NCBI RefSeq assembly: GCF_000971985.1
Contig: NZ_LAQQ01000005.1
Span: 548,979 to 612,978, forward strand
DNA length: 64,000 nucleotides
Reading direction: 5' to 3'
DNA from: Paenibacillus dauci
Lineage (GTDB): Bacteria > Bacillota > Bacilli > Paenibacillales > Paenibacillaceae
The first letter of the stretch is position 1, and each line of letters opens with the position of its first letter. Positions 26,628 through 35,953 of the stretch are shown one piece after another. The translations under genes were made by a program, and so were the position numbers. The notes beneath the pieces were generated by a model, which worked only from the letters and a program-made list of their open reading frames with translations, was not told where the DNA came from and made no database searches.

Positions 26628-27702
26628 GAGATAATTCCTCCTTTACCGATAGTTTACGGTCCTTTTTGACAGCAATCAGTTCTGCAGCGATACTGATTGC
26701 AATCTCATCCGGTCCATCTGCTCCAATCGATAACCCTACAGGCGAATGTACATGAGGGTAATGAGGCAGCCCCTCGAATAATCTGCGGGTCCGTTCAGAA
26801 GAGCCCATAATGCCCAGGTAAGTGTAGGGACAATCCTGTATATGCTCAATCCATTCTCGTTCTCTGGGGAAATTATGACTCATCAACAGAATATAATCGC
26901 CGGTCTGTGGAGATATCGCCGTATAGAGTTCTCCGGGAAATCCGGTTACACAGACGGCGCCCGGAAAACGTTCTGTTGTGCAGAGTGCTCCGCGCCAATC
27001 TCCTATAACTACGTGAAAGCCGGCTGCCTGGGCAAGTGAACTAACCAGCTGACTATCATCTCCAGCGCCAATCAGAACAAGACGAGGCTTGGGACGATAA
27101 GTACGGATAAACGTAAACTGATGATTTGCCTGCTGATGAAAATTTGCATGTACATATTCGGCAGCATAATCGTGAGCGAGGATCAGCGGCTGGGAATCGG
27201 CAGAGGGAGAAGGCATTTCCTCCATCGAACCGGTTAACTGAATCTCCGTCCCTGCTGCGCCAGGCGATGACAATATATAATCTACCTGTGGCCCGTTGGC
27301 GGAAAAAGAACGTGTCAGCCTGACCGCTTGTCCCTGTTCAAGCCGCCGATCAAGTATGTCGAGAATATTCTCAAGCTCACCGCGTACCGGCTCCAGCAAG
27401 ATCTGCAGCCAGCCGCCGCAGCCGATATTTTCTCCCCATGACAAATCATCTGCCGGACGCATATCATAATCTATAATCTGCACAGTGCTACTGTTCCATG
27501 CAGATACTACCCGTCCACACAAATCCTCTTCCAGACAGCCGGGACTGATCGTTCCATAATGACGTCCATCTTCTGTCAGGATCATGGAGACTCCTTCCTT
27601 GCGATAGGCATGACCTTCCACATGCACCACCGTAGCAAGAACCGTTCGAATATGCTGCTGGCGTTCACGACGGGCGATTGCACACAGATCCTTCATATCC
27701 AT
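26593..27702 (-). CDS. pucA: XdhC family molybdenum-cofactor insertion chaperone
   Basis: 369 residues. N-terminal XdhC/CoxI domain (ATVVHVEGHAYRKEGVSMIL; GTISPGCLEEDLCGRVV; GCGGWLQILLEPV), then a C-terminal Rossmann-like XdhC_C domain (PRLVLIGAGDDSQLVSSLAQAAGFHVVIGDWR; LLMSHNFPRE; YLGIMGSSERTRRLFE; SPVGLSIGADGPDEIAISIAAELIAV). It binds the sulfurated cofactor and inserts it into xanthine dehydrogenase. Co-transcribed with pucB (35-base overlap). Confidence 0.92.
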   Translation of the reverse strand: MDMKDLCAIARRERQQHIRTVLATVVHVEGHAYRKEGVSMILTEDGRHYGTISPGCLEEDLCGRVVSAWNSSTVQIIDYDMRPADDLSWGENIGCGGWLQILLEPVRGELENILDILDRRLEQGQAVRLTRSFSANGPQVDYILSSPGAAGTEIQLTGSMEEMPSPSADSQPLILAHDYAAEYVHANFHQQANHQFTFIRTYRPKPRLVLIGAGDDSQLVSSLAQAAGFHVVIGDWRGALCTTERFPGAVCVTGFPGELYTAISPQTGDYILLMSHNFPREREWIEHIQDCPYTYLGIMGSSERTRRLFEGLPHYPHVHSPVGLSIGADGPDEIAISIAAELIAVKKDRKLSVKEELSHVYRRTGTGSR

Positions 27703-27768
27703 TGTCTCCGACTCTCCTTTTCTCCAAAAGAATCTGTACTGGAATACATCTTGATATCATACAGAAAA

Positions 27769-29094
27769 TCAGCCGATACGGCTTAATAGGCGTTTGATGG
27801 AACGATCGGATTCACGCAGTACAATACTCCGATCGATCGTTTTTACCTGTCGATTCTCCAATACAATCTGTCCATCAATAATGACCAGCTCCACATTGCT
27901 TCGTGTAGACGAGTAGACAACCCGTGAATAGACATCCACATCATGCGATGGGAATGTATGATAATCTTCGAGGTCCAGCAGTATAAGGTCAGCTTTTTTG
28001 CCTACTTCCAGACTTCCGATTTCTTTGGACAGTCCCAGTACTTCCGCCCCGCCCATTGTAGCCATACGCAGAACAGTACGGGCATCCATAACTGTTGGTC
28101 CATGCGGTACTTTTTGTATGAGCGCAGTCATCCGCATTTCCTGGAACATGTCCAGATTGTTATTACATGGAGCACCATCCGCTCCGATCCCGACATGGAT
28201 ATGCCGGTTCATCAGATCCGGAATTTCCGCAACGCCGGAAGAAAGCTTCATGTTGGAACCCGGACAATGCGTCACTTTTACTCCACGCTTGTGCAGAATC
28301 TGCTTTTCCTCTTCACTCAGCCAGACACAGTGTGCCAGAATGAGACGCGGATTCGCCAGGCCGATATGATCCAGATAGACAATATTGCGCATGCCACGTT
28401 CCTGCTCGACCATTGCAATCTCCCCGCGGTTCTCCGAAGCATGAGTATGGACTCGCACATGATACTGGGCGGATAGATCGCGCACTTCGGTCAGCAGCTT
28501 TTCGGTACACGAGACTACAAAACGCGGACAGAATGCATACTGGATGCGTCCACCACCAAATCCATTCCATTTTTCTAGCAGGTCTACACTTTTCTGCAAG
28601 GACTCTTCGGTTTTCTCCTGCAGCGGCTCGGGTACATCATCTCCATGATCCATCATAACTTTGCCGGAAATTACCCGCAGACCGCTCTGTGCCATCGCCT
28701 GAAAAGCCGAATCTGTATGATTGACCGTCTCCATATCGCAGATCGTCGTCGTCCCACTGGAAATAAGTTCGCCTATACCGAGAAGCGCCGAATAGAAAAT
28801 GGATTCTTCGTCATGGGCAGCTTCCAGCGGCCAGATCCGTTTGCGAAGCCAGTCCATCAGTTCCATATCATCTGCACGTCCCCGGAAGATCGTCTGGCAC
28901 AAATGAATATGCGTCTGGATAAATCCCGGGAGTAGCGTTTTTCCTCGCGCATCTATCTCACGGTCGGCATGATCATCGAGATGGGTACCCATTTTGACAA
29001 TGATATTGTTCTCAATCAGCAAATCCCCTACGAATACCTCTTCTCTCTCATTCATCGTTACCATCTGTGCCTGTCTGATCAGTATGCCTCCCAT
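27769..29094 (-). CDS. ATZ/TRZ-family amidohydrolase, probable guanine/8-oxoguanine-type deaminase
   Basis: 441 residues. TIM-barrel metal-dependent deaminase: LLPGFIQTHIHLCQTIFRGRADD (HxH motif), HTHASENRGE, LAHCVWLSEEE (His), and IGADGAPCNNN (Asp). Cytoplasmic. The family covers deaminases of guanine, 8-oxoguanine, S-adenosylhomocysteine and cytosine derivatives, and motif reading alone does not separate them. Placement between the allantoin genes and pucAB argues for a purine base deaminase making xanthine for the downstream dehydrogenase. Not related to the small B. subtilis GuaD. Confidence 0.8.
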   Translation of the reverse strand: MGGILIRQAQMVTMNEREEVFVGDLLIENNIIVKMGTHLDDHADREIDARGKTLLPGFIQTHIHLCQTIFRGRADDMELMDWLRKRIWPLEAAHDEESIFYSALLGIGELISSGTTTICDMETVNHTDSAFQAMAQSGLRVISGKVMMDHGDDVPEPLQEKTEESLQKSVDLLEKWNGFGGGRIQYAFCPRFVVSCTEKLLTEVRDLSAQYHVRVHTHASENRGEIAMVEQERGMRNIVYLDHIGLANPRLILAHCVWLSEEEKQILHKRGVKVTHCPGSNMKLSSGVAEIPDLMNRHIHVGIGADGAPCNNNLDMFQEMRMTALIQKVPHGPTVMDARTVLRMATMGGAEVLGLSKEIGSLEVGKKADLILLDLEDYHTFPSHDVDVYSRVVYSSTRSNVELVIIDGQIVLENRQVKTIDRSIVLRESDRSIKRLLSRIG

Positions 29095-29221
29095 TCCGCT
29101 TCCCCCTCTGGTATGTAGCTGCTGCGACGGTATTTATGAATAGAGTCTGCGGCAGTATGGTTATCTGCTTTATCATATCTTTACGATTGAAGATAGATGT
29201 GATCCGTATACAGGTATTCTT

Positions 29222-30817
29222 TTATATTCCGATCGCCATACCATCACTGCGAGGATCGGCAGCACCACTGAATAGTCCCTGCTCGCTAATATGGATACCC
29301 TGTGCCTCGCCCATGAGTGCATCGTAATCGCCTACAGGCTCAACCGTATGTCCATAGGCTTCCAGCCGGGAATAGATATCCTCATACGAGCGATTCTCTA
29401 TCTTGAGCGTATTGCTGAGCGTTCCCCATGTGCGCCCGTAGAGCCAGCGCGGCAGAGCAATAGCCTGCTGGATATTCAGCTTGTAATCAATCACGCCGGT
29501 CAGGATAGACAGCTGGGTCTGCGGTTGACCTTCCCCACCCTGTGTTCCCAGCAGAAGATACGGTTTGCCATTTTTGGTGACCATGCCGGGCATCAGCGTA
29601 TGAAAGGTACGTTTACGAGGTTCCAGTACATTGGGCAAACGATTATCCAGCGAGAAAAAAGAACCCCGATTTTGCAAAATCACCCCATGTCCGCCTGGTA
29701 CATAAGCGGAACCAAAATCAAAATATAAACTCTGGATAAACGATACGGCATTGCCTTCGTCATCCACTACAGCTGCATAAGCTGTATCCTGCCCCATCGC
29801 TGCCGACAGATGATCTGCTGCCTGCGGCTGATACTGCATTTCATTCCATAGCTTGTGTGCATATGATTTGGACAGCAATCGATCCAGCGGAATATCCCGG
29901 AATCCCGGATCGGTCAGATAACGATCCCGATCACGAAACGCTTTTTTGATCGTCTCGGTCATCAAATGATAGAATTCTGGTGAAAAACGGGCGACTGTCG
30001 ACAAATCTGTCTGCTCCAGCATATTGAGCATCATCAACAGTGAAAATCCCTGCGTATTCGGTGGCAGCTGGTATACATGGTGATCCCGATAAGTCGTGGA
30101 AATAGGATCTACCCACTCCCCCTGATGTGCTACAAAGTCTTCTGCAGTCAGCAAGCTGCCATCACACTCTGCAGCTTGTCCGATCTGCTGTCCTAATAGA
30201 CCGGCGTACATATAGACGCCACCCTGCTCAGCAATCCCTTGCAGCGCGTCGGCCAGCTCTGGCTGAACGACCAGATCTCCTTCCTCCAGTGGCTGACCTG
30301 CTTTGAGAAAAGTTCGGTGTAGATATGGATCTGCTTGCAGCCACTCCAGATCACGTACAGTCCAGCGAGCAAGGCTCGGTGAAGCCGGGAATCCTTCCGT
30401 AGCATAACGGATAGCAGGCGCCATCACTACTGCCCAGGGCAGACGTCCATATCTGCGCCAGACTGCCTCCCAGGCATCCACCATACCGGGTACAGTTACA
30501 GCCGCTAGTGGACCCCGCTGCGGAATCGATGTGTATCCCTTATCCAGATACCACTCCGGCATAGCACCCGCTGCCGAACGTCCACTGCCATTATAGGCAG
30601 TAATCTCTCCCGTCTTGCCGTCATGAATCAGGAAAAAGGCATCCCCACCGGGACCGGTCATATGCGGATAGACTACACCCAAGACCGCGCTGACTGCGAC
30701 AGCTGCATCGATAGCATTGCCGCCGGATTGCAGGATATAGGCGCCGGTCTGACTGGCCAGATAATGGGGCGCAGCGACCATTCCTTTGCGTGAGCGCGGC
30801 ATCAGATTCATCAGCAC
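29222..30817 (-). CDS. Gamma-glutamyltransferase-family Ntn hydrolase, candidate oxamate amidohydrolase
   Basis: 531 residues. The proenzyme layout is clear: GMVAAPHYLASQTGAYILQSGGNAIDAAVAVSAVLGVVYPHMTGPGGDAFFLI, then the autoprocessing site before DTAYAAVVDDEGNAVSFIQSLY (Thr becomes the N-terminal nucleophile), and GGEGQPQTQLSIL. No signal peptide, so it is not a secreted glutathione transpeptidase. In the Klebsiella hpx purine cluster a member of this family (HpxW) hydrolyses oxamate to oxalate. The position directly after pucG, whose product leads to oxamate, supports that role here. GTG start at 30817 (AAGGAGG, 7 bases), overlapping pucG by seven bases. Confidence 0.8.
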   Translation of the reverse strand: MLMNLMPRSRKGMVAAPHYLASQTGAYILQSGGNAIDAAVAVSAVLGVVYPHMTGPGGDAFFLIHDGKTGEITAYNGSGRSAAGAMPEWYLDKGYTSIPQRGPLAAVTVPGMVDAWEAVWRRYGRLPWAVVMAPAIRYATEGFPASPSLARWTVRDLEWLQADPYLHRTFLKAGQPLEEGDLVVQPELADALQGIAEQGGVYMYAGLLGQQIGQAAECDGSLLTAEDFVAHQGEWVDPISTTYRDHHVYQLPPNTQGFSLLMMLNMLEQTDLSTVARFSPEFYHLMTETIKKAFRDRDRYLTDPGFRDIPLDRLLSKSYAHKLWNEMQYQPQAADHLSAAMGQDTAYAAVVDDEGNAVSFIQSLYFDFGSAYVPGGHGVILQNRGSFFSLDNRLPNVLEPRKRTFHTLMPGMVTKNGKPYLLLGTQGGEGQPQTQLSILTGVIDYKLNIQQAIALPRWLYGRTWGTLSNTLKIENRSYEDIYSRLEAYGHTVEPVGDYDALMGEAQGIHISEQGLFSGAADPRSDGMAIGI

Positions 30818-32064
30818 GTCACTTCCTCCTTGCGTGCATAGACATCGAGTGCTGCCTGTACACCCTCGCCTGCTGGAAGCTTGAATCCATGCCGCAGCAG
30901 TGTCGCTTCCAGCGCTCCGAGTACATGCAGTACATTTTTGCGACTGCTGCTGTAGCCCATACTGCCAATACGCCAGATTCGTCCTTTTAGCGGACCGAAT
31001 GAGCTGGCAATTTCGATACCAAAATCCTCCAACAGCATCGAGCGTACACTCTCACCATCAATGCCGGGCGGAATCTCAATACAGGTGACGACAGGCAGAC
31101 GGGCCTGATCATTACCAAATAACTGCAGCCCCATTCCGCGTACACCAGCTACAATAGCTGCTCCGTTCTCCGCATGACGGGCAAATCGAGCTTCCAGACC
31201 TTCTTCCAGCAGAATCCGCAGCCCTTCCCGCAGAGCATACAGCATGGAAGTGGCCTCGGTATGATGATTCAGCCGAGCCGGGCTCCAGTAATCCTGCAGC
31301 TGGGCCAGATCCAGATAGTTGCTGGCAATACGGCTATGCCCCGATATAGCAGCCGGCTGGAATTCAGAAGCTGAGCTCAGACCGCGTTCGATACTTTTGC
31401 GAGCCAATAGCTTGCGCTCTACCCGGTCATTATAGGTGAGTGGCGCCATACCTGCCGGTACCGACAGGCACTTCTGTGTACCACCCATAACAGCATCAAC
31501 CTGCCATTCATCCGTATAGACGGGTACGCCACCAATCGTAGCAACTGCATCCACTACAAACAATACGTCCATTTCCTGGCAATAATGACCGATCTCTCGC
31601 AATGGCTGCATGCATCCTGTCGATGTCTCGCCATGCACCATGGCCACTAATCCAGGACGATACTGCCGAATCGCGTCCATAACCTGCTCGGGATCAAATA
31701 CAGTTCCCCATTCTGCTTCAATCGTGATCACCTCTGCACCGCAGCGTTCGGCAATCTCGGTAAGCAGATGTCCAAATCGACCATAGATCGGTACGAGTAC
31801 GCGATCACCCGGCTCGATCAGGCTGACCAGCACAGCTTCCAGACCAGAGCGGGAAGTTCCATCAACCGGATAGCACCATTGATTACCGGTAACGAATAGT
31901 TCACGCAGCATCTCCATCGTCTCATTCATCAGATCGGTAAAAGCCGGATCAAACTGTCCCAGAATAGGGTAGGACATTGCCCGCAGCACACGCGGATCAA
32001 CTTCTACAGGACCAGGTGTCATAATCGTACGCGGTGGTGGTGCAAGATCTTTATAACGTTTCAT
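30811..32064 (-). CDS. pucG: (S)-ureidoglycine-glyoxylate aminotransferase
   Basis: 417 residues, class V PLP aminotransferase. IMTPGPVEVDPRVLRAMSYPILGQFDPAF at the N terminus, GTSRSGLEAVLVSL, VHGETSTGCMQPL, VDAVATIGG (PLP-ring Asp), and GGTQKCLSVPAGMAPL with the Schiff-base Lys. It moves the amino group of ureidoglycine to glyoxylate, giving glycine and oxalurate. ATG at 32064 follows GAGGTGATC and overlaps pucF by 14 bases; a further upstream start at 32085 would lengthen the overlap. Confidence 0.9.
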   Translation of the reverse strand: MKRYKDLAPPPRTIMTPGPVEVDPRVLRAMSYPILGQFDPAFTDLMNETMEMLRELFVTGNQWCYPVDGTSRSGLEAVLVSLIEPGDRVLVPIYGRFGHLLTEIAERCGAEVITIEAEWGTVFDPEQVMDAIRQYRPGLVAMVHGETSTGCMQPLREIGHYCQEMDVLFVVDAVATIGGVPVYTDEWQVDAVMGGTQKCLSVPAGMAPLTYNDRVERKLLARKSIERGLSSASEFQPAAISGHSRIASNYLDLAQLQDYWSPARLNHHTEATSMLYALREGLRILLEEGLEARFARHAENGAAIVAGVRGMGLQLFGNDQARLPVVTCIEIPPGIDGESVRSMLLEDFGIEIASSFGPLKGRIWRIGSMGYSSSRKNVLHVLGALEATLLRHGFKLPAGEGVQAALDVYARKEEVTC

Positions 32065-33325
32065 GACGATCACCTCGATAAGCATATTGGTATAACCATT
32101 CTGTCAGTATACGGAAGCCCTGCATCAGATCTTCAGCAGCAGTATATTCCAGCGGATTGTGACTGATCCCTTGCCGACTGGGTACAAAGATCATCCCTGC
32201 TGGACGCTGACTGCCCAGAACCTGTGCATCATGTCCGGCACCGCTTGGCATAAGGCGGTAGCTAATACCTGCCATCTCGCCTATTCGCTGCAAATCATTG
32301 ATAATCGCCGGATGCATTAATACCGGATCGATATTCAGATGTTCCTCCCAGGACATATCAAGTCCTTCCTGACCGGCAATCTTCCGAAGTTTCTGATGGA
32401 CTCTGTCTGTATAGTCATCCAGCATTTGCCGGTCAATGTGACGAATATCCAGAGTGAATACCGTCTCTCCGGCGATCACATTGGATACCCCTGGTGAAGG
32501 TTGAAGCGATCCTACGGTAGCCACCAATGGATCACCCATTTCCAGTGCCGAACGACGGATATAACTAATCATCTCTGCAGCACCTGCCAGTGAATCGCGG
32601 CGCCATCCCATTGGCGTGGTGCCTGCATGATTGCTCTCTCCGCTTACGCTCACCCGTATACGCCGCTGACCGACGATACCGTTCACCACTCCAATCTGCT
32701 GCTGACTGCGCTCCAGTACAAATCCCTGTTCAATATGCAGTTCAATATATCGATCCCATCTGCGCAGACATGACCTGTACGGCGAATCCGGACCAAATCC
32801 GGCTTCTGACATAGCCTCTTCGAGAGTTATACCCTCTCGATCCTTCACTTCCGGAATCCGGTTCATACTGTAATTTCCGGCTATATTGCCTGAACCCCAG
32901 TAAGTCAAAGGAAAACGACTTCCTTCTTCTTCACAGAGCGAGATGACATCGATCGTTCGTGCCGGTGACCCATGCACCTGCTGTAGGTAGGCAAGCGCGA
33001 GTATACCAGCGACGACTCCATAAGCTCCATCATATTTCCCGCCGCAGATCACGGTATCGATATGGGATCCCGTAATTACCGGCAGTAGTTCTGGATTCGT
33101 ACCCTTCAATCGGCCTGTGAGATTACCTGCCTGATCATAAAAGGCCTCCAAACCCTGTTCTTTCATATAAATACACAAAGCTTCCTGGGCAGCTATCCAT
33201 TCTCTGGTGTATAACAGCCGGGTTACCCCTCCCTGCTCATCCGCTCCATACCGGGATAGCCATTCCAGCATATCAAGCATTCTGACACTATACTGTTCAA
33301 GTAGTGTTGCGGTCTGCTCAACCAT
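32051..33325 (-). CDS. pucF: Allantoate amidohydrolase
   Basis: 424 residues of the M20 family hydantoinase/carbamoylase branch. Metal-site motifs GSHIDTVICGGKYDGAYGVVAGI (His, Asp), SLCEEEGSRFPLTYWGSGNIAG (Glu), LHIEQGFVLE, SNHAGTTPMGWRRDSLAGAAEMI, SGAGHDAQ and the C-terminal His in GISHNPLEYT. It hydrolyses allantoate to ureidoglycine, CO2 and ammonia. Overlaps the end of pucH by eight bases, with GGGAGG upstream; the next gene is pucG. Confidence 0.92.
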   Translation of the reverse strand: MVEQTATLLEQYSVRMLDMLEWLSRYGADEQGGVTRLLYTREWIAAQEALCIYMKEQGLEAFYDQAGNLTGRLKGTNPELLPVITGSHIDTVICGGKYDGAYGVVAGILALAYLQQVHGSPARTIDVISLCEEEGSRFPLTYWGSGNIAGNYSMNRIPEVKDREGITLEEAMSEAGFGPDSPYRSCLRRWDRYIELHIEQGFVLERSQQQIGVVNGIVGQRRIRVSVSGESNHAGTTPMGWRRDSLAGAAEMISYIRRSALEMGDPLVATVGSLQPSPGVSNVIAGETVFTLDIRHIDRQMLDDYTDRVHQKLRKIAGQEGLDMSWEEHLNIDPVLMHPAIINDLQRIGEMAGISYRLMPSGAGHDAQVLGSQRPAGMIFVPSRQGISHNPLEYTAAEDLMQGFRILTEWLYQYAYRGDRHETL

Positions 33326-34712
33326 GAACGATACCTCCCGGCTGCCGGACGATCAAACGGCCTGAACATTCTGGCATAAGGCCCTGTCTATCCTCATACA
33401 CCGTATATCCCCTTACCAGTGTGCGTATAATGGTAGAAGAAAAGGGAAAGCCGATATAGGGGTTTTGCTTATGGCGGTCATATAATTTGGCAGGAGTAAG
33501 TTCATAGTGATCTGTCAGATTGACCAGTACCAGATCTGCATCCATTCCTTTGGCAATTCTGCCTTTGATATGACTTAGTCCCAACCGTTCAGCCGGACGG
33601 GCTGCCAGCATCTGCATCAGCTGTGTCAGCGGAATCCCCCGCTGATGGTAGCCCTGCTCCAGCATTAGCAGAAGTGTACTCTGTCCACCTGATATTCCAC
33701 CCCAGACTGTGAAAAAGTCATCCGACTGCTTCATCTCTGGTGGGCATGGAGAGTGATCTGATGCGATTATATCGATCAGGCCCTCACGTACAGCCTCCCA
33801 CAGCTGCTCTTGGTGCTGATGGCTTCGAAGAGGAGGAGCACATTTGACAAGACTGCCTTGATTGAGCATGGATTCTTCTGTCAGTACCAGATAATGAGGA
33901 CATGTCTCTATCGTTACATCTATTCCGTCTCTTTTGGCTGCTGTAATCATATCGACGGCTTCACGGCTGCTGATATGTACAAAATGCAACGCGCAGCCGC
34001 TCTGGCGGGCATAGGATAGCGCCTTCTTCACCGCCAGCATCTCCGCTTCTACCGGGCGGGAATATGCGTAATCTATCGCACCGGTTCGGCCTTGTTGTAT
34101 AGCTTCTGCCGCCAGCATGGAGACCAGCTGTTCATCTTCTGCGTGCAGCGCCAGTACCTGACCGAGCCGTGCGGTTTCTTTCATTCCTTCCAATAAGGCC
34201 TTATCATCTGCACGGGTGAAGATATCTTCTCCTTCTCCACCAGGCTCTGACATAAAAGCCTTGAATCCGGCTATACCGCCCGCTGCCAATTCTCCCAACT
34301 GATCGATATTCCCTGCGACCAAGCCACCCCAGAGTGCATAATCCACATAAGAATGTCCTTCGGCCGCCTGCTTTTTCATTGTCAGATATTCTGGCTTTAC
34401 TGTCGGCGGTACCCCGTTCAGTGGCATATCTACATAAGTAGTAATACCGCCTGCCGCCATAGCTGCCGATCCGGTCTCGAACCCCTCCCAGGCACCAAGT
34501 CCCGGCTCATTGAAATGAACATGAATATCTACAGCACCTGGAAGTACATGCAGTCCGTCTGCGCTGATTACCGGCATGTCTTCTGATGCAGTATGAGGTG
34601 GCATCAACGATTCTATTTTGCCTTCTTTGATAACAATATCCAGCTGCTGGATCCGATCCGGCAGCACAACAAGTCCTCCTCTAATAATGCAGTTCCAGGT
34701 ATTTGACTGCAT
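33318..34712 (-). CDS. pucH: Allantoinase
   Basis: 464 residues, a binuclear-zinc amidohydrolase. HxH in VDIHVHFNEPG, carboxylated Lys in GGIAGFKAFMSEPGG, His in LALHAEDEQ and HFVHISS, and Asp in IIASDHSPC. It opens the hydantoin ring of allantoin to allantoate. ATG at 34712 is preceded by GGGGGAAGG; an upstream in-frame ATG at 34778 adds an unlikely tail. Followed directly by pucF. Confidence 0.95.
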   Translation of the reverse strand: MQSNTWNCIIRGGLVVLPDRIQQLDIVIKEGKIESLMPPHTASEDMPVISADGLHVLPGAVDIHVHFNEPGLGAWEGFETGSAAMAAGGITTYVDMPLNGVPPTVKPEYLTMKKQAAEGHSYVDYALWGGLVAGNIDQLGELAAGGIAGFKAFMSEPGGEGEDIFTRADDKALLEGMKETARLGQVLALHAEDEQLVSMLAAEAIQQGRTGAIDYAYSRPVEAEMLAVKKALSYARQSGCALHFVHISSREAVDMITAAKRDGIDVTIETCPHYLVLTEESMLNQGSLVKCAPPLRSHQHQEQLWEAVREGLIDIIASDHSPCPPEMKQSDDFFTVWGGISGGQSTLLLMLEQGYHQRGIPLTQLMQMLAARPAERLGLSHIKGRIAKGMDADLVLVNLTDHYELTPAKLYDRHKQNPYIGFPFSSTIIRTLVRGYTVYEDRQGLMPECSGRLIVRQPGGIVHG

Positions 34713-34809
34713 GAACCTTCCCCCTTTTGTGTGGATGCAGAACTGCTGTATATTGTGAATAGAACTTCCTCTACACACGCGCTATTCATTTGTACAAATA
34801 ATTCTGCTG

Positions 34810-35169
34810 TTAACTACCTCTGTAAGTGCTGTAACCACCGGGTGATAACAGCAGGGGAATATGGTAGCTTTCCTGTTCATCTGTGATTGTGAACCGAATC
34901 GGAATTTGGTCCCATAGCGATAATATCTTGTTCTCCTGCTTCTGTTCTGCTTGATCACGAAGATAATCACCTGCATAAAAGACCAATTGATAAATTCCCG
35001 CCTGCATAGCTGTTTCGGACAGCAGCGGCACATCCAATCGCCCATCCTCATTCGTTACTCCTGCAGCGAGTACTATCGAAGGGTCTTCAGCATACAGCTC
35101 TACTTTCATCCCTGCTGCCGGACCGCCTTCACCCAGATCCAGTACATGTGTAGTTATTTTGCCTTTCAT
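34810..35169 (-). CDS. pucM: 5-hydroxyisourate hydrolase
   Basis: 119 residues, transthyretin-like. N-terminal KITTHVLDLGEGGPAAGM (catalytic His), central RF motif (IRFTI) and the C-terminal signature YHIPLLLSPGGYSTYRGS. It hydrolyses 5-hydroxyisourate, the product of urate oxidation, to OHCU. The ATG shares ATGA with the stop of the upstream OHCU decarboxylase gene, so translation is coupled. Confidence 0.95.
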   Translation of the reverse strand: MKGKITTHVLDLGEGGPAAGMKVELYAEDPSIVLAAGVTNEDGRLDVPLLSETAMQAGIYQLVFYAGDYLRDQAEQKQENKILSLWDQIPIRFTITDEQESYHIPLLLSPGGYSTYRGS

Positions 35170-35681
35170 ACACTCATACCATGGCGACTTGCCCATTCTC
35201 TTAGCCGCAGTCCCACAATAATCTGCACCTGCTGCAAGGCAGTGGCAAACTCTTCATCCTCCGGTTGACCGAGCCGCGCTTCGAGCGCTGCCAAAATCTG
35301 ATCAGCTGTTTTGCCTTTCACCGCCAGGATAAAAGGAAACGAGTACGTTGCTATATATTCGCTGTTCCCACGCGATAGGCGTTCATACTGATCTATTGAC
35401 AGATTGGTCAGTCCGGCGCCCGCCTGCTCGGATTGTGAATGTTCACTCATTTGAATGCGGCTGCCCAGATCAGGATGCTGTCTTAACAATTCCAGTTGCT
35501 TATCCTTACCGGAAGCCTCAACAACTTCGTTCATCCGATCCAGCATTTCCTGCAAGCCGGCAAATGGCTTGTGCTCCCACACCTGCTCAGCTACCCAGGC
35601 CGAGTGTTCATATAATCCGCTAAATTGCTGTATAAATTCTTCCTTTGTCCAAACATTCCATGGCTGCTCTACCGACTTCAT
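35166..35681 (-). CDS. pucL: OHCU decarboxylase (stand-alone)
   Basis: 171 residues. HPDLGS motif (LLRQHPDLGSRI) with the catalytic His, and a C-terminal FILAVKGKTADQILAALEARL. It decarboxylates 2-oxo-4-hydroxy-4-carboxy-5-ureidoimidazoline to S-allantoin. In B. subtilis this domain is the N-terminal half of the bifunctional PucL, fused to uricase; here the uricase half is absent and no uricase follows. ATG at 35681 after GAGG. First gene of the minus-strand operon, with a promoter at 35735-35763. Confidence 0.9.
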   Translation of the reverse strand: MKSVEQPWNVWTKEEFIQQFSGLYEHSAWVAEQVWEHKPFAGLQEMLDRMNEVVEASGKDKQLELLRQHPDLGSRIQMSEHSQSEQAGAGLTNLSIDQYERLSRGNSEYIATYSFPFILAVKGKTADQILAALEARLGQPEDEEFATALQQVQIIVGLRLREWASRHGMSV

Positions 35682-35734
35682 AAGTATCAACCTCATTTTG
35701 TTTATTATATTCAGGAATATTAGATATTTTTATC

Positions 35735-35763
35735 ATTTTACGTAAGGTTATCGAACATATCAA
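35735..35763 (-). promoter_or_regulatory. Sigma-A promoter of the pucL-M-H-F-G operon
   Basis: On the minus strand TTGATA (35758-35763), a 17-base spacer and TAAAAT (35735-35740). The start near 35728 gives a leader of about 47 bases to the first gene. Confidence 0.7.
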
Positions 35764-35856
35764 CTCATTTATTTTCTATTTGTCATATAACATAACACAA
35801 TAGTTCGGTTTTGTGATCTGTGCCATATTATCTTCTATAGGCATGTATAACAAAGA

Positions 35857-35890
35857 CCCCTATCCAAGGATTTCTCCTTATGGATAGGGG
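35857..35890 (-). terminator. Terminator after pucR
   Basis: CCCCTATCC (35857-35865) pairs with GGATAGGGG (35882-35890), and the loop itself folds AAGGA/TCCTT around TTTC. On the minus strand a TCTTTGTT tract follows. It separates pucR from the operon it is expected to control. Confidence 0.8.
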
Positions 35891-35953
35891 CAGGAAAATG
35901 AGATAGATCTATGGCATCATTCCATTACTGTCTATGTGCTCATAATTTTGGGT

